Below, in pieces: positions 6,425-13,503 of a stretch of DNA of 13,503 nt. This stretch comes from CAZHGD01 sp964531735 (GTDB taxonomy: Bacteria; Armatimonadota; UBA10988). A model generated the notes under the pieces. It did no database searches. It saw only the letters and a list, made by a program, of their open reading frames with translations, and was not told the origin of the DNA. Position numbers and translations under genes: made by a program. The DNA is taken from the NCBI GenBank assembly GCA_964531735.1, contig CAZHGD010000199.1:1-13503 (forward strand), written 5' to 3'. The number at the start of each line of letters is the position of its first letter. Position 1 is the stretch's first letter.

Positions 6425-7351
6425 CTACGGCTTGCGCGCGTAGACCGCCATCAGGTCGCCCAGGCAGATGGGGATCTTGACCTTGGTCAGGCCCGACGCG
6501 CGCACCAGGCCGTGGCCGGCGCGGGCCAGGCTGTCGTCGGCGAACTCCAGGCGCGAGGCCAGATAGGCCGCGCTGAGCACACGCACGTGGCGTTGGCGGC
6601 ACGGGTCCACAAAGCCCACCTCGCGGAGCAGCCGCGCGACATGCTCAAAGCGGAAGTACCACAGGTGCATCCGCATGTAGTGCGGCCAGCGCCAGCCCAG
6701 TGCGCCGGCCACCAGGCTGCCCAGGTCCATGGTCGTCAGGCCGATCACGCCACCGGGTCGCAGCAGCGAGTGGACCGCGGCCAGCACGCCGCGCGGGTCG
6801 GGCACGTGCTCGATGACGTCCCACAAGGTGACCACATCGAACTCGCCGGGCCGGAACGGGTGCTGTTCGAGCGTGCCCTCGACCACCGGCAGCCCAGCGC
6901 GGCGCGCCTCGCGGACGGCCCAGCGGCACGGTTCCAGGCCCACGGCGCGCCAACCGGCGCGGGTCGCCACGCGAACCGAGCGACCGGTGGAACAGCCGAC
7001 GTCGAGCAGGCGGCCGGGTGGCTGGGCAAACGCGGCAAGCTGGCGCAGGCTGCGCTCGAAGGTGTCGTCGCGCGCGGGTGACTCGCGCACGTAGACCGGG
7101 TCGATGGCGGCGGTGTAGCCGCTCAGCAGGTCGCGCTCCTGCGGGTCGCGGTAGAGCAGGCCGCACGACCGGCACTCCACGATGCGGCCGAAACGCCCGT
7201 ACTGCGTGTTGGTGCAGCAGAACCAGGATTCCAGATGCGGTTCCGCCGCCGGCTCGCCCAGCGGCGTGTCCCAGCGCACGAAGGCGTCATCGGCGCCGCA
7301 GACGGCGCAGCCGACATGGGCGAGCAGGTTGTCTTCGGTCAACGACACCAT
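6425..7351 (-). CDS. Zinc-ribbon class I SAM methyltransferase
   Basis: This 308-residue cytoplasmic methyltransferase is of the Methyltransf_23 type. The N-terminus carries a zinc-ribbon-like module, with CAVC (15-18) and CRSC (60-63) as likely metal ligands. The SAM-binding Rossmann core follows: motif I LLDVGCSTG (115-123), acidic E140 at the end of strand 2, FDVVTLWDVIEHVPDP (171-186, motif II with DVIEHV), and the RPGG turn (198-201). Proteins of this architecture often methylate sugars or polyketide/glycan intermediates in surface-glycan clusters, which would suit the neighbouring GT-C protein; that link is inference. The gene converges on the GT-C gene with only three bases between stops. 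The ATG at 7349-7351 has only a weak ribosome site (GGGGA about 12 bases upstream); the adjacent GTG codon is an alternative. Confidence 0.85.
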   Translation of the reverse strand: MVSLTEDNLLAHVGCAVCGADDAFVRWDTPLGEPAAEPHLESWFCCTNTQYGRFGRIVECRSCGLLYRDPQERDLLSGYTAAIDPVYVRESPARDDTFERSLRQLAAFAQPPGRLLDVGCSTGRSVRVATRAGWRAVGLEPCRWAVREARRAGLPVVEGTLEQHPFRPGEFDVVTLWDVIEHVPDPRGVLAAVHSLLRPGGVIGLTTMDLGSLVAGALGWRWPHYMRMHLWYFRFEHVARLLREVGFVDPCRQRHVRVLSAAYLASRLEFADDSLARAGHGLVRASGLTKVKIPICLGDLMAVYARKP

Positions 7352-7380
7352 GGTGGTGGTCTGTCCCCGGCCCGATCTGC

Positions 7381-7386
7381 TAGGAT
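7381..7386 (+). promoter_or_regulatory. Possible -10 box ahead of the triple-repeat gene
   Basis: TAGGAT, followed by AAC, lies 45 bases upstream of the ATG at 7432, in the 80-bp divergent gap from the methyltransferase. No convincing -35 box accompanies it, so this is a weak candidate. Confidence 0.2.
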
Positions 7387-7431
7387 AACGCAGATCCGCG
7401 ACGGCGGCGCTTCGCGGCGAGGACCACGGCG

Positions 7432-9018
7432 ATGACCAGCGCGAGAACCTGGGCGAGCGGGCTGGCCGTGCTGGCCACCACGATGGTCGGCGCGGCGCAG
7501 GGCGACTGGGTGACGCTCGGCGGCGTCACCTGGCAGCGCGGCGCGGCCCCAGCCACGCGAACCGTGCCTGCCACGGGCAGCGGGCCGGTGCGCCGCTGCC
7601 TGGTGGAGCCGGCGCCGGGCACCACCGCCGCGGGGCTGGCCTTCGGCGGCTGGCAGCTCACGCTGGGCGGCGCGCCGGGCGAAGGCGGCTTCGCGCTGAC
7701 CGACGCGGCGGGCAAGCTGGTCTGGAGCGACCCGTTCGTGGACTGGACGCCTTACACGCCCTACCTGCTGGAAGCGGTGGTGGACGGACCGCGCACGCGC
7801 GTGCAGATGCTGGCTTGGGACCGGCGGACGCTGCTGTCCCAGAGCGACTGGCTGGACGCCGCGCCAAGCGAGGGCGAGTTGAGCTTCGTCACGCGCGGCG
7901 GGCCGGCGCGGTTCTACGCCGGCGAGCGCGCAGCGCAGCCGTCGTCGCCGCTGGTCGCCGACGCGCCAAACAAGCTCCGCCTGATCCAGTCGAAGGACAG
8001 CGACTGGCGCCTGGTCGGCCCGGCCAACTGGACCTGGACCACCCGCGAACGCAAGGTCCTGCGCCAGGCGTCGCCGGTGAACCGCACCACCGCCGTCTGC
8101 CGCACGCTGGGCGGCACCGAGGGCACCTGGCGCTGCCGCGTGAAGGTCAACCGCGGCACCGGCGGCAGCGGCCTGCTGCTGACCGCCGACGAGGCTCTGC
8201 AAAACGGCTTCAACTGTTGGCTCGGTGGTCAGCACGGCAACGGCGGCCTGATGCTCTACCGCCTGCCCGGCGAGGCGCTGTGGTCGTCGCCGCAGGGCCG
8301 CTGGCACTACGACACCGAGTACCTGCTGGAACTGACCATCGGCGGCGGGCAGGTCAGTTGCCGGCAACTGGCCGCCGACGGCACCACGGTGCTTGCAGCC
8401 AGCCCGAAGTTCGACCTGCGCCCGGCCGAGCGCGGGGTGCGGCGCTCGCTGGGTCTGATGACCTGGCTCGGCGGCGCCGAGTTCCGCGCCTTCTCCGACC
8501 AGACGGCGGTGGTCGCCGGGCCGGCGGCGACCTCACCGCTCGGGCCGGACTGGGCGGTCACCGGCGGCACCTGGCGGCCGGTGCCCGGCGGCGTGGCGCA
8601 GGTCGGCACGGAGCCGGCCACCGCGCTCTGGCTCAAGCTCCAAGGCGCGCAGGCCACCTGGCGCTGCGACGTGACGCCGGGCACCGGTTGCCGCGCGGTG
8701 GCGCTGGTGTTCCAGGCCGAGGCGCAGCTCAAAGAGGGCTTCCTCTGCCGGCTGGGCGAGCAGGTGCGCCTGGAGAGCCTGGACGGCCGCGTGCTCTGGC
8801 GGCAGGAGGGCGTCACGCTGCAAGCGGGCCGCCGCTACCGGCTGGAAGGCCACGTGGAGACCGACCGCGTGCGCCTGCGCGTGCTCGACGCGAACGGCCA
8901 GGTCCTGGCCGAGTCGAGTCCCTGCTTCATCAGCGATCGCAACAACACCCGCACCGGCGTGATCGGCGTCCGCACCGAGGGCGGACCGGCGCGGTTCGAG
9001 GGCCTGGCGGTGGAGTAG
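7432..9018 (+). CDS. Secreted protein with three jelly-roll-like repeats
   Basis: This 528-residue exported protein has no recognised catalytic residues. A Sec signal peptide is plausible at residues 1-22 (LAVLATTMVGAAQG). The mature chain is three tandem copies of one module, beginning at D25 (DWVTLGGVTWQR), D191 (DWRLVGPANWTW) and D373 (DWAVTGGTWRPV). Each module runs through a 'TWRC-V' strand (degenerate in copy 1), a 'GF-(C)-L' strand, a 'G--LW' strand, 'Y-LE', and an ending of the type GGPARF/GGAEFRAF. This beta-rich pattern is that of LamG/concanavalin-A-like or DUF1080-type sugar-binding folds. Copies 2 and 3 are closer to each other than to copy 1. Start: ATG 7432, with GCGAGGA about 9 bases upstream. 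It may bind extracellular polysaccharide for the neighbouring secreted enzymes; this is inferred from fold and context only. Confidence 0.8.
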   Translation: MTSARTWASGLAVLATTMVGAAQGDWVTLGGVTWQRGAAPATRTVPATGSGPVRRCLVEPAPGTTAAGLAFGGWQLTLGGAPGEGGFALTDAAGKLVWSDPFVDWTPYTPYLLEAVVDGPRTRVQMLAWDRRTLLSQSDWLDAAPSEGELSFVTRGGPARFYAGERAAQPSSPLVADAPNKLRLIQSKDSDWRLVGPANWTWTTRERKVLRQASPVNRTTAVCRTLGGTEGTWRCRVKVNRGTGGSGLLLTADEALQNGFNCWLGGQHGNGGLMLYRLPGEALWSSPQGRWHYDTEYLLELTIGGGQVSCRQLAADGTTVLAASPKFDLRPAERGVRRSLGLMTWLGGAEFRAFSDQTAVVAGPAATSPLGPDWAVTGGTWRPVPGGVAQVGTEPATALWLKLQGAQATWRCDVTPGTGCRAVALVFQAEAQLKEGFLCRLGEQVRLESLDGRVLWRQEGVTLQAGRRYRLEGHVETDRVRLRVLDANGQVLAESSPCFISDRNNTRTGVIGVRTEGGPARFEGLAVE

Positions 9019-9038
9019 CCGGCCGTTGGACCGGGGCC

Positions 9039-10514
9039 TCACATCCGGAACGCAAACGAGTACAGCGACGCGCTGACGAGCTGGAAGCTGAGCACCACCG
9101 GCTGCCCGGCCAACGCGGCGAGATCGACCGGCTGCGTCCAGGCCACGGTGTGCCGCAGGTCGTCGCCGCTGAACGGCTGCGAGCGGGCCAGGACGGCGCC
9201 GCTGGCGCTGCGTAGCTCGACGGTGAGGTGGCCGCCGGGCCGCGTCGCGGCGTTGAGCTCCAGGCGCCGGCCGCGATAGGCCACGGGCACGGTGGTCAGC
9301 CGGCCGCCTTCGGCGCCGGCATCGACCGAGACGAAGCGGTCGAGCGGCCACTTGGCCAAGCCGATGCTGCCGGTGTAGCGGGTCAGCCGGCCGGTACCCT
9401 CGGCGCGGTAGAGCACCGGTGTGCCGTGGGTGTAGTTGGAGCCGCCGTAGTAGAGCCAGATCTCGTCGCCGACGCGGATCGCTTCGGCGGCGGTGACGAA
9501 GAAGCCGCAGTCCCACTCGCCCACCTTGCCGCGCGGCACGCACGGAGTGCGGAACGGGCGGTCCCAGTGCTCCAGGTCGCGCGAGACGGCCAACTGCAGC
9601 TCGCCCGGTCCTTCCTGGTTGCCGTAGCGGGCGTCATTGTTGACGGTGAACAGCCATGGGAAAGCCAGCGTGCAGCTCTCGTGCTGGTAGGCGCCGAGGC
9701 CGTAGAACTCGGTCCGCATCAGCTTCGGGTTGTCGGGCACGTCCAGGATGGACCGCGTCTCCTCGATGCGCGCCAGCGAGCCGGCGTCATCGCGCAGATC
9801 GGGCTCGATGACCAGCTTCGGCTTCGTCCAGGTCAGGAAGTCCTGGCTGGTGATCAGGAAGAACGAGCGGCGGTCCAGGCCCCGGACGCGCGACGACAGC
9901 TTCGGGAAGGCCACGTACTGCCGGCGCGTGCGGTCCCAGAAGCCGGTAATCACGTCACCGCCCGGCGAGATCGGCTGCGTGCTGAGCTGCTTCCACTGCA
10001 GGCCGTCGGGCGAGACCATGGTCTGGTAGCCATAGGGCTTCTGGATCCAGCAGATCATCTTGTAGCGGCGTTCGGGATCCGGATCGGCCTTGTCCTTGAT
10101 GACGCTGGCCAGCAGGCAGGCCTCGGCCACGGCGTTGTGCTGTTTCGCCTTGGCGCAAGGAATCGTCCCCACGAGCGGCTTGTCCCAGGTGATGCCGTCG
10201 CGGCTGGTGGCATAGAGGGTGGCGTAGTTGGGGAAGTAGTCGGGCGCCTCGCCCAGGTACCACATCTTGAACCGGTGCTCGTCCTCGTCATACAGGACGC
10301 TGCCATAGATCTCGAGGCGCCAGCCTTCCCATGGGCGGTCGGCCCTGACCAGCGGGTTGGCGGGATGTTTCTGTGCCGGATGCAGCGTGAACGAGACCCG
10401 CTCGGAGTCGCGCACCAGCACCCGGTCGACAAACAACTGCGCCTGGCTGCCGACGTCGAACGGGCTAACCCCGGCCACGGCGGCCATCGCGGGCATCCAG
10501 AGAGCGCACCACAT
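9039..10514 (-). CDS. Secreted GH32-like beta-propeller protein
   Basis: This 491-residue protein is of the type often annotated 'glycosyl hydrolase family 32' in planctomycete-like genomes. A short signal-like N-terminus (MWCALWMPAMAAVAG) precedes LFVDRVLV (27-34) and HPANPLVRADRPWEGW. Repeated propeller-blade signatures follow: YDEDEHRFKMWYLG, ATSRDGITWDKP, DPDPERRYKMICW, SPDGLQWKQL and SRDLEHWDRP. A C-terminal beta-sandwich (about 400-491) has RRLELNAATRPGG, HTVAWTQP and SFAFRM. ATG 10512-10514 is chosen over the longer frame because GGAGGTGG lies just upstream on the minus strand and a leader follows. Catalytic acids of the GH32/43 clan cannot be assigned with certainty, so it may be a glycosidase or a non-catalytic propeller. 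It is divergent from the beta-helix gene, with 149 bases between starts, which suggests joint control. Confidence 0.82.
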   Translation of the reverse strand: MWCALWMPAMAAVAGVSPFDVGSQAQLFVDRVLVRDSERVSFTLHPAQKHPANPLVRADRPWEGWRLEIYGSVLYDEDEHRFKMWYLGEAPDYFPNYATLYATSRDGITWDKPLVGTIPCAKAKQHNAVAEACLLASVIKDKADPDPERRYKMICWIQKPYGYQTMVSPDGLQWKQLSTQPISPGGDVITGFWDRTRRQYVAFPKLSSRVRGLDRRSFFLITSQDFLTWTKPKLVIEPDLRDDAGSLARIEETRSILDVPDNPKLMRTEFYGLGAYQHESCTLAFPWLFTVNNDARYGNQEGPGELQLAVSRDLEHWDRPFRTPCVPRGKVGEWDCGFFVTAAEAIRVGDEIWLYYGGSNYTHGTPVLYRAEGTGRLTRYTGSIGLAKWPLDRFVSVDAGAEGGRLTTVPVAYRGRRLELNAATRPGGHLTVELRSASGAVLARSQPFSGDDLRHTVAWTQPVDLAALAGQPVVLSFQLVSASLYSFAFRM

Positions 10515-10600
10515 GGCTCCACCTCCGCACCCGCCGGCCGCGACCGACGCTGCGGGTGCGCCCGGCGCTCTGTGGCGTCTGTTGCGCTGCCCGCGCGGCG

Positions 10601-10622
10601 AGTCCTTCCCCGCGGAAGGACT
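10601..10622. promoter_or_regulatory. 9-bp inverted repeat in divergent promoter region
   Basis: AGTCCTTCC (10601-10609) and GGAAGGACT (10614-10622) form a perfect stem with a four-base loop (CCGC). The stem extends further with wobble pairs. It lies about 40 bases upstream of the beta-helix start and about 90 bases upstream of the GH32-like start. It could be a regulator binding site serving both genes or a leader hairpin in the beta-helix mRNA. There is no U-tract, so a terminator is unlikely. Confidence 0.45.
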
Positions 10623-10663
10623 TGTCCGCGCCCGCGCCAACCTGCGGCGCAGGAGCCCTCCCG

Positions 10664-13291
10664 ATGCGGTACCTGTGCGCCGTGCTATCTATCTGCGGGC
10701 TGGCGGCGGCGGCCACGGCCGCGCCGGTCGAGCTGTATGTGAGCCCGCAGGGCAGCGACGCCGCCGCGGGCACCACCGCGGCGCCGTTCGCCACCGTGGA
10801 GCGGGCGCGCGATGAACTGCGCCACCGGCGGGCCGGCGGGCAACTGGCCGACGGTGCCCAGGTGACCTTGCGCGGCGGCACCTACTACCTGCCGCGGACG
10901 CTGGCGTTCCTGGCCGAGGACTCCGGTCGGGCCGGGGCGCCGATTGTCTACCGCGCGGCGCCGGGCGAGGCCGTCGTGCTCAGCGGCGGCCAGCCGGTCC
11001 GCGAGTGGACCGTCACCGACGGCCGCTGGCAGGCGAAGCTGCCGGCCGACGCCAACTTCAGCCAGCTCTTCGTCGGCGGCGAGCGCCGTTACCGGCCGCG
11101 CCTGCCGCGCCAGGGTTACGCGTATGCCGCCGGTACCGTGCCGTCCACGCCCGACGTGGCCAAGCGCGGGGCCAATCGCTTGCGCTACGAGAAGGGCGCG
11201 CTGCGCGCCGACTGGGCCAACCGTGGGGACCTGGAGGTGCTCTGCTTCCACATCTGGTCGGTCTCGCGCATGCGCATCGCCGGCCTCGACGACGCGGCGC
11301 GCACGGTGACCTTCCGTTCGCCCACCTGGCACCCGGCCATGGCCGGGCTCGGCGGCGGCACGCGCTTCATCGTCGACAACGTCAAGGAAGCGCTGGGCGA
11401 GCCCGGCGACTGGTACCTCGACCGGCCCACGGCGACGTTGACCTACGTGCCGAAGGCCGGTGAGACGCCGGCGCGCACCCAGGTGGTGGCGCCGCGGCTG
11501 GAGACGCTGGTCGAGTTCACCAGCGACGTGCGCGCCCGCCGGTTCGTCGAGAACCTGGTCTTCCGCGGGCTGACCTTCGCCCACGCCAACTGGTTGCTGC
11601 CGCCCGCCGGCCGGAGCGCGCCGCAGGCGGAGTCCGACATGGGCGCGGCGATCCGCGCCGAGGGCCTGCGCGACACCGTGTTCGAGGATTGCCGCCTGAC
11701 CCAGTTGGGCGGCTACGCGCTGGAGCTGGGCAACGGCAGCAAGCGCTGCCGCGTGGAGCGCTGCGAGTTCACCGATTTGGGCGGTGGCGGCGTCAAGATC
11801 GGTCCCGGCGCCAACAACGACGACGAGGCGGTGGCCAGCCACAATCAGGTACGTGACTGCCTGATTGCCCACGGCGGCCGGATGCACCCGCCGGCGGTGG
11901 GCATCTGGATCGGCTACGCGCACCACAACGAGCTGTCGCACAACGAGATCGCCGACTTCTACTACTCGGGCATCTCAGTCGGTTGGTCGTGGGGCTACGG
12001 CAAGACGCCCACGCGCGACAACCTGATCCTCGACAACCACATCCACGACATGCCGCAACGCGTGCTGGGCGATCAGGCCGGCATCTACACGTTGGGTGTG
12101 CAGCCGGGCACCGTCATTCGCGGCAACCACGTCCATGATCAGGTCGGCGTGCCGTGGGGCGTCGGCATCTACCTGGACGAAGGCAGCAGCGAGATGACCG
12201 TGGAGAACAACCTGGTCCACCGCTGCACCACGCACTCGTTCAACGTCAACTATGGTCGCAACAACGTGGCGCGCAACAACATCTTCGGGCCGATTCTCGA
12301 TGCCAGCGCGCCGCTGTTGCGCTGCGGGCGCATGGAGCCGCACCTGTCGATGACGCTGACCGAGAACATCTTGCTCTGGGACGTGGGCGAGTTGGTCGAT
12401 CAGGCCTGGCCGTTGGCCAACTGCGTGCTCGACAACAACCTCTACTGGAACTTGGCTGGCCGGGCGCCGAAGTTCGGCGCGCTGGACTTCGCCGGCTGGC
12501 AGAAGACGGGCCAGGACCACAGCTCGCTGGTGGCCGATCCGCTGTTCCAGGACCCGGCCAAGGGCGACTTCCACCTCAGACCCGGCTCACCGGCGGCCAA
12601 GATCGGGTTCAAACCGTTCGACTACACCCAGGCCGGCCGGCTGACCAACCGCACGGTGACGCCGAACCAGCCGGCGGTCTTCGCACCGGCCACACCGCCG
12701 CCGCCGCAACCCGTGGCCGACGACTTCGAGGACGCGCCGGTCGGCGACCAGTCCACCGTAGCCCAGACCTTTGAGGACAGCCCGGCGGCCACGGCGCGCG
12801 TGACCGAGGAGACCGCCGCCGGCGGCAAGCGCAGCCTGAAGTTCATCGACGCCGCGGGCCAGCCGAACTTCTGGAACCCGCACGTGTTCTACAACTGCAG
12901 CTACGGCCAAGGCACCGGTCGCGCCAGCTTCGACCTGCGCCTGGAGCCCGGCGCGCCGTTCGAGCATGCCTGGCGCGACGGCGGCAACGCCTTCAAGACC
13001 GGACCGGTGCTGGCCTTCGGCGCCGACGGCTGGCTGACCGCGGGTGGCAAACGCCTGCTGGCCATTCCACGCAGTGTCTGGGTCCACTACACCATCACCT
13101 GCCCGTTGGGCGACGGCGCCAAAGGCGCCTGGGACCTGACCATCACGCTGCCCGGCCAGGAGCCGCAGGTGTTCCGGGGCCTGAGCTGCGACCCGGCGTT
13201 CAAGCGCCTGGCCTGGTTCGGCTTCGTCTCGGTGGCCAACGGCCCGGCGGTGGCCTATCTCGACAACGTGGTCATCGAGCCGCGACCGTAA
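10664..13291 (+). CDS. Secreted right-handed beta-helix protein with C-terminal accessory domain
   Basis: This 875-residue exported protein probably binds or cleaves polysaccharide. ATG 10664 is chosen because AGGAG lies eight bases upstream and a clear Sec signal follows (residues 1-20, ending ATAA). VELYVSPQGSDAAAGT (22-37) with APFATVERARDELR is the DUF1565-type opening of parallel beta-helix enzymes. Helix coils run from about 297 to 640, with typical rungs such as GNHVHDQ, VENNLVHRC, NNVARNNIF and LILDNHIHD. Overall it resembles the large family that includes pectate-lyase-like and GH141 proteins. A proline-rich linker (PATPPPPQP, about 675-683) joins a second beta-sandwich domain (about 684-875) beginning DDFEDAPVG and ending AYLDNVVIEPRP, likely a carbohydrate-binding jelly roll. 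Substrate and catalytic residues cannot be assigned from sequence. It stops at TAA 13289-13291. Confidence 0.87.
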   Translation: MRYLCAVLSICGLAAAATAAPVELYVSPQGSDAAAGTTAAPFATVERARDELRHRRAGGQLADGAQVTLRGGTYYLPRTLAFLAEDSGRAGAPIVYRAAPGEAVVLSGGQPVREWTVTDGRWQAKLPADANFSQLFVGGERRYRPRLPRQGYAYAAGTVPSTPDVAKRGANRLRYEKGALRADWANRGDLEVLCFHIWSVSRMRIAGLDDAARTVTFRSPTWHPAMAGLGGGTRFIVDNVKEALGEPGDWYLDRPTATLTYVPKAGETPARTQVVAPRLETLVEFTSDVRARRFVENLVFRGLTFAHANWLLPPAGRSAPQAESDMGAAIRAEGLRDTVFEDCRLTQLGGYALELGNGSKRCRVERCEFTDLGGGGVKIGPGANNDDEAVASHNQVRDCLIAHGGRMHPPAVGIWIGYAHHNELSHNEIADFYYSGISVGWSWGYGKTPTRDNLILDNHIHDMPQRVLGDQAGIYTLGVQPGTVIRGNHVHDQVGVPWGVGIYLDEGSSEMTVENNLVHRCTTHSFNVNYGRNNVARNNIFGPILDASAPLLRCGRMEPHLSMTLTENILLWDVGELVDQAWPLANCVLDNNLYWNLAGRAPKFGALDFAGWQKTGQDHSSLVADPLFQDPAKGDFHLRPGSPAAKIGFKPFDYTQAGRLTNRTVTPNQPAVFAPATPPPPQPVADDFEDAPVGDQSTVAQTFEDSPAATARVTEETAAGGKRSLKFIDAAGQPNFWNPHVFYNCSYGQGTGRASFDLRLEPGAPFEHAWRDGGNAFKTGPVLAFGADGWLTAGGKRLLAIPRSVWVHYTITCPLGDGAKGAWDLTITLPGQEPQVFRGLSCDPAFKRLAWFGFVSVANGPAVAYLDNVVIEPRP

Positions 13292-13333
13292 CGACCTGGG
13301 CGGCAGGGCCGCTAAGTAGCCGCTCGGAGATCC

Positions 13334-13431
13334 TGTCCGGTAGGGACGGGGCCTGGTGCCCGCCCTGTCATTGCCCGGTTGGCGCTTGGTGGCCCGCAGC
13401 CGGGCGACGAAAGGGTCGCCCCTACGGGACA
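13334..13431. repeat. 98-bp REPIN/MITE-like inverted-repeat element
   Basis: The ends are TGTCCGGTAGGGACG (13334-13348) and, on the opposite strand, TGTCCCGTAGGGGCG (complement of 13417-13431), matching at 13 of 15 positions. Each half contains its own hairpin: GGGC-ctggt-GCCC at 13349-13361, and the stronger GGGCGAC-gaaagg-GTCGCCC at 13402-13421. Two hairpin units in opposite orientation is the layout of REPIN-type or small non-autonomous elements. It contains no credible gene. Confidence 0.6.
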
Positions 13432-13441
13432 ACATCACCGG

Positions 13442-13460
13442 CAGGCTGCCTAGGAGCCTG
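13442..13460. repeat. Short inverted repeat near the right edge
   Basis: CAGGCT (13442-13447) and AGCCTG (13455-13460) flank GCCTAGG, giving a small hairpin 10 bases beyond the larger element. It could be an insertion-sequence end or part of the same repeat. There is no T-tract to support a terminator. Confidence 0.3.
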
Positions 13461-13503
13461 TCCAAGAATCGCGTCGGCAAGACCAGGGATCGACAAGCCC
13501 CGG

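Noticed and set aside
9228..10742. 504-residue plus-strand frame opposite the GH32-like gene
   Set aside because: Low-complexity antisense translation with no domains. The minus strand carries the propeller motifs and a good ribosome binding site.
10685..11941. 418-residue minus-strand frame opposite the beta-helix gene
   Set aside because: Antisense shadow. The plus frame has a signal peptide and beta-helix repeats over the same bases.
12587..13480. 297-residue minus-strand frame entering the right-hand intergenic region
   Set aside because: Its first roughly 60 residues are a translation of the inverted-repeat element and the rest is antisense to the beta-helix gene.

Overview
This is a roughly 70 % GC, gene-dense window, probably from a metagenome-assembled genome. 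It contains a 100-N scaffold gap. The gene content is typical of a polysaccharide-degrading bacterium of the Planctomycetota/PVC type or a similar high-GC environmental phylum (Armatimonadota and Hydrogenedentota are alternatives). It includes a Tat-exported Gfo/Idh/MocA oxidoreductase, a secreted GH32-like beta-propeller protein, a secreted right-handed beta-helix protein with an accessory domain, and a secreted triple-repeat jelly-roll-like protein. Most genes look like single-gene transcription units that alternate in strand. No rRNA, tRNA or CRISPR array was seen, so taxonomy is inference only.

Layout. 2-721: the 3' part of a tandem-GNAT acetyltransferase, open at the left edge. 722-1373: an IS630-type transposase remnant interrupted by the gap. 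The 55 bases on either side of the gap are identical, which looks like an unmerged k-mer overlap. 1374-2390 (minus): an intact aminoglycoside-phosphotransferase-fold kinase. 2391-3800: a 'graveyard' with no intact gene. It holds two decayed C-terminal SPASM (radical SAM) fragments, a degraded second copy of the GNAT 3' end, and a BrnT toxin cut off after about 45 residues.

3801-13291 is well-preserved accessory-metabolism DNA. The Gfo/Idh/MocA protein is translationally coupled (ATGA overlap) to a GT-C/GT39-like membrane protein. These converge on a zinc-ribbon SAM methyltransferase (minus). Then come the secreted triple-repeat protein (plus), the GH32-like propeller protein (minus) and, divergent from it, the 875-residue beta-helix protein (plus). 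The 149-bp divergent region between the last two carries a strong 9-bp inverted repeat. The right end (13334-13431) has a roughly 98-bp inverted-repeat element of REPIN/MITE type.

Possible joint role (inference): the three secreted proteins and the Tat-exported oxidoreductase fit capture and modification of a complex extracellular glycan. The GT-C protein and methyltransferase fit assembly of a surface glycan or glycolipid. I see no clear-cut new defence or mobile system. The most unusual items are the fragment graveyard, the triple-repeat protein, and the oxidoreductase whose usual catalytic-lysine (EKP) motif is replaced.
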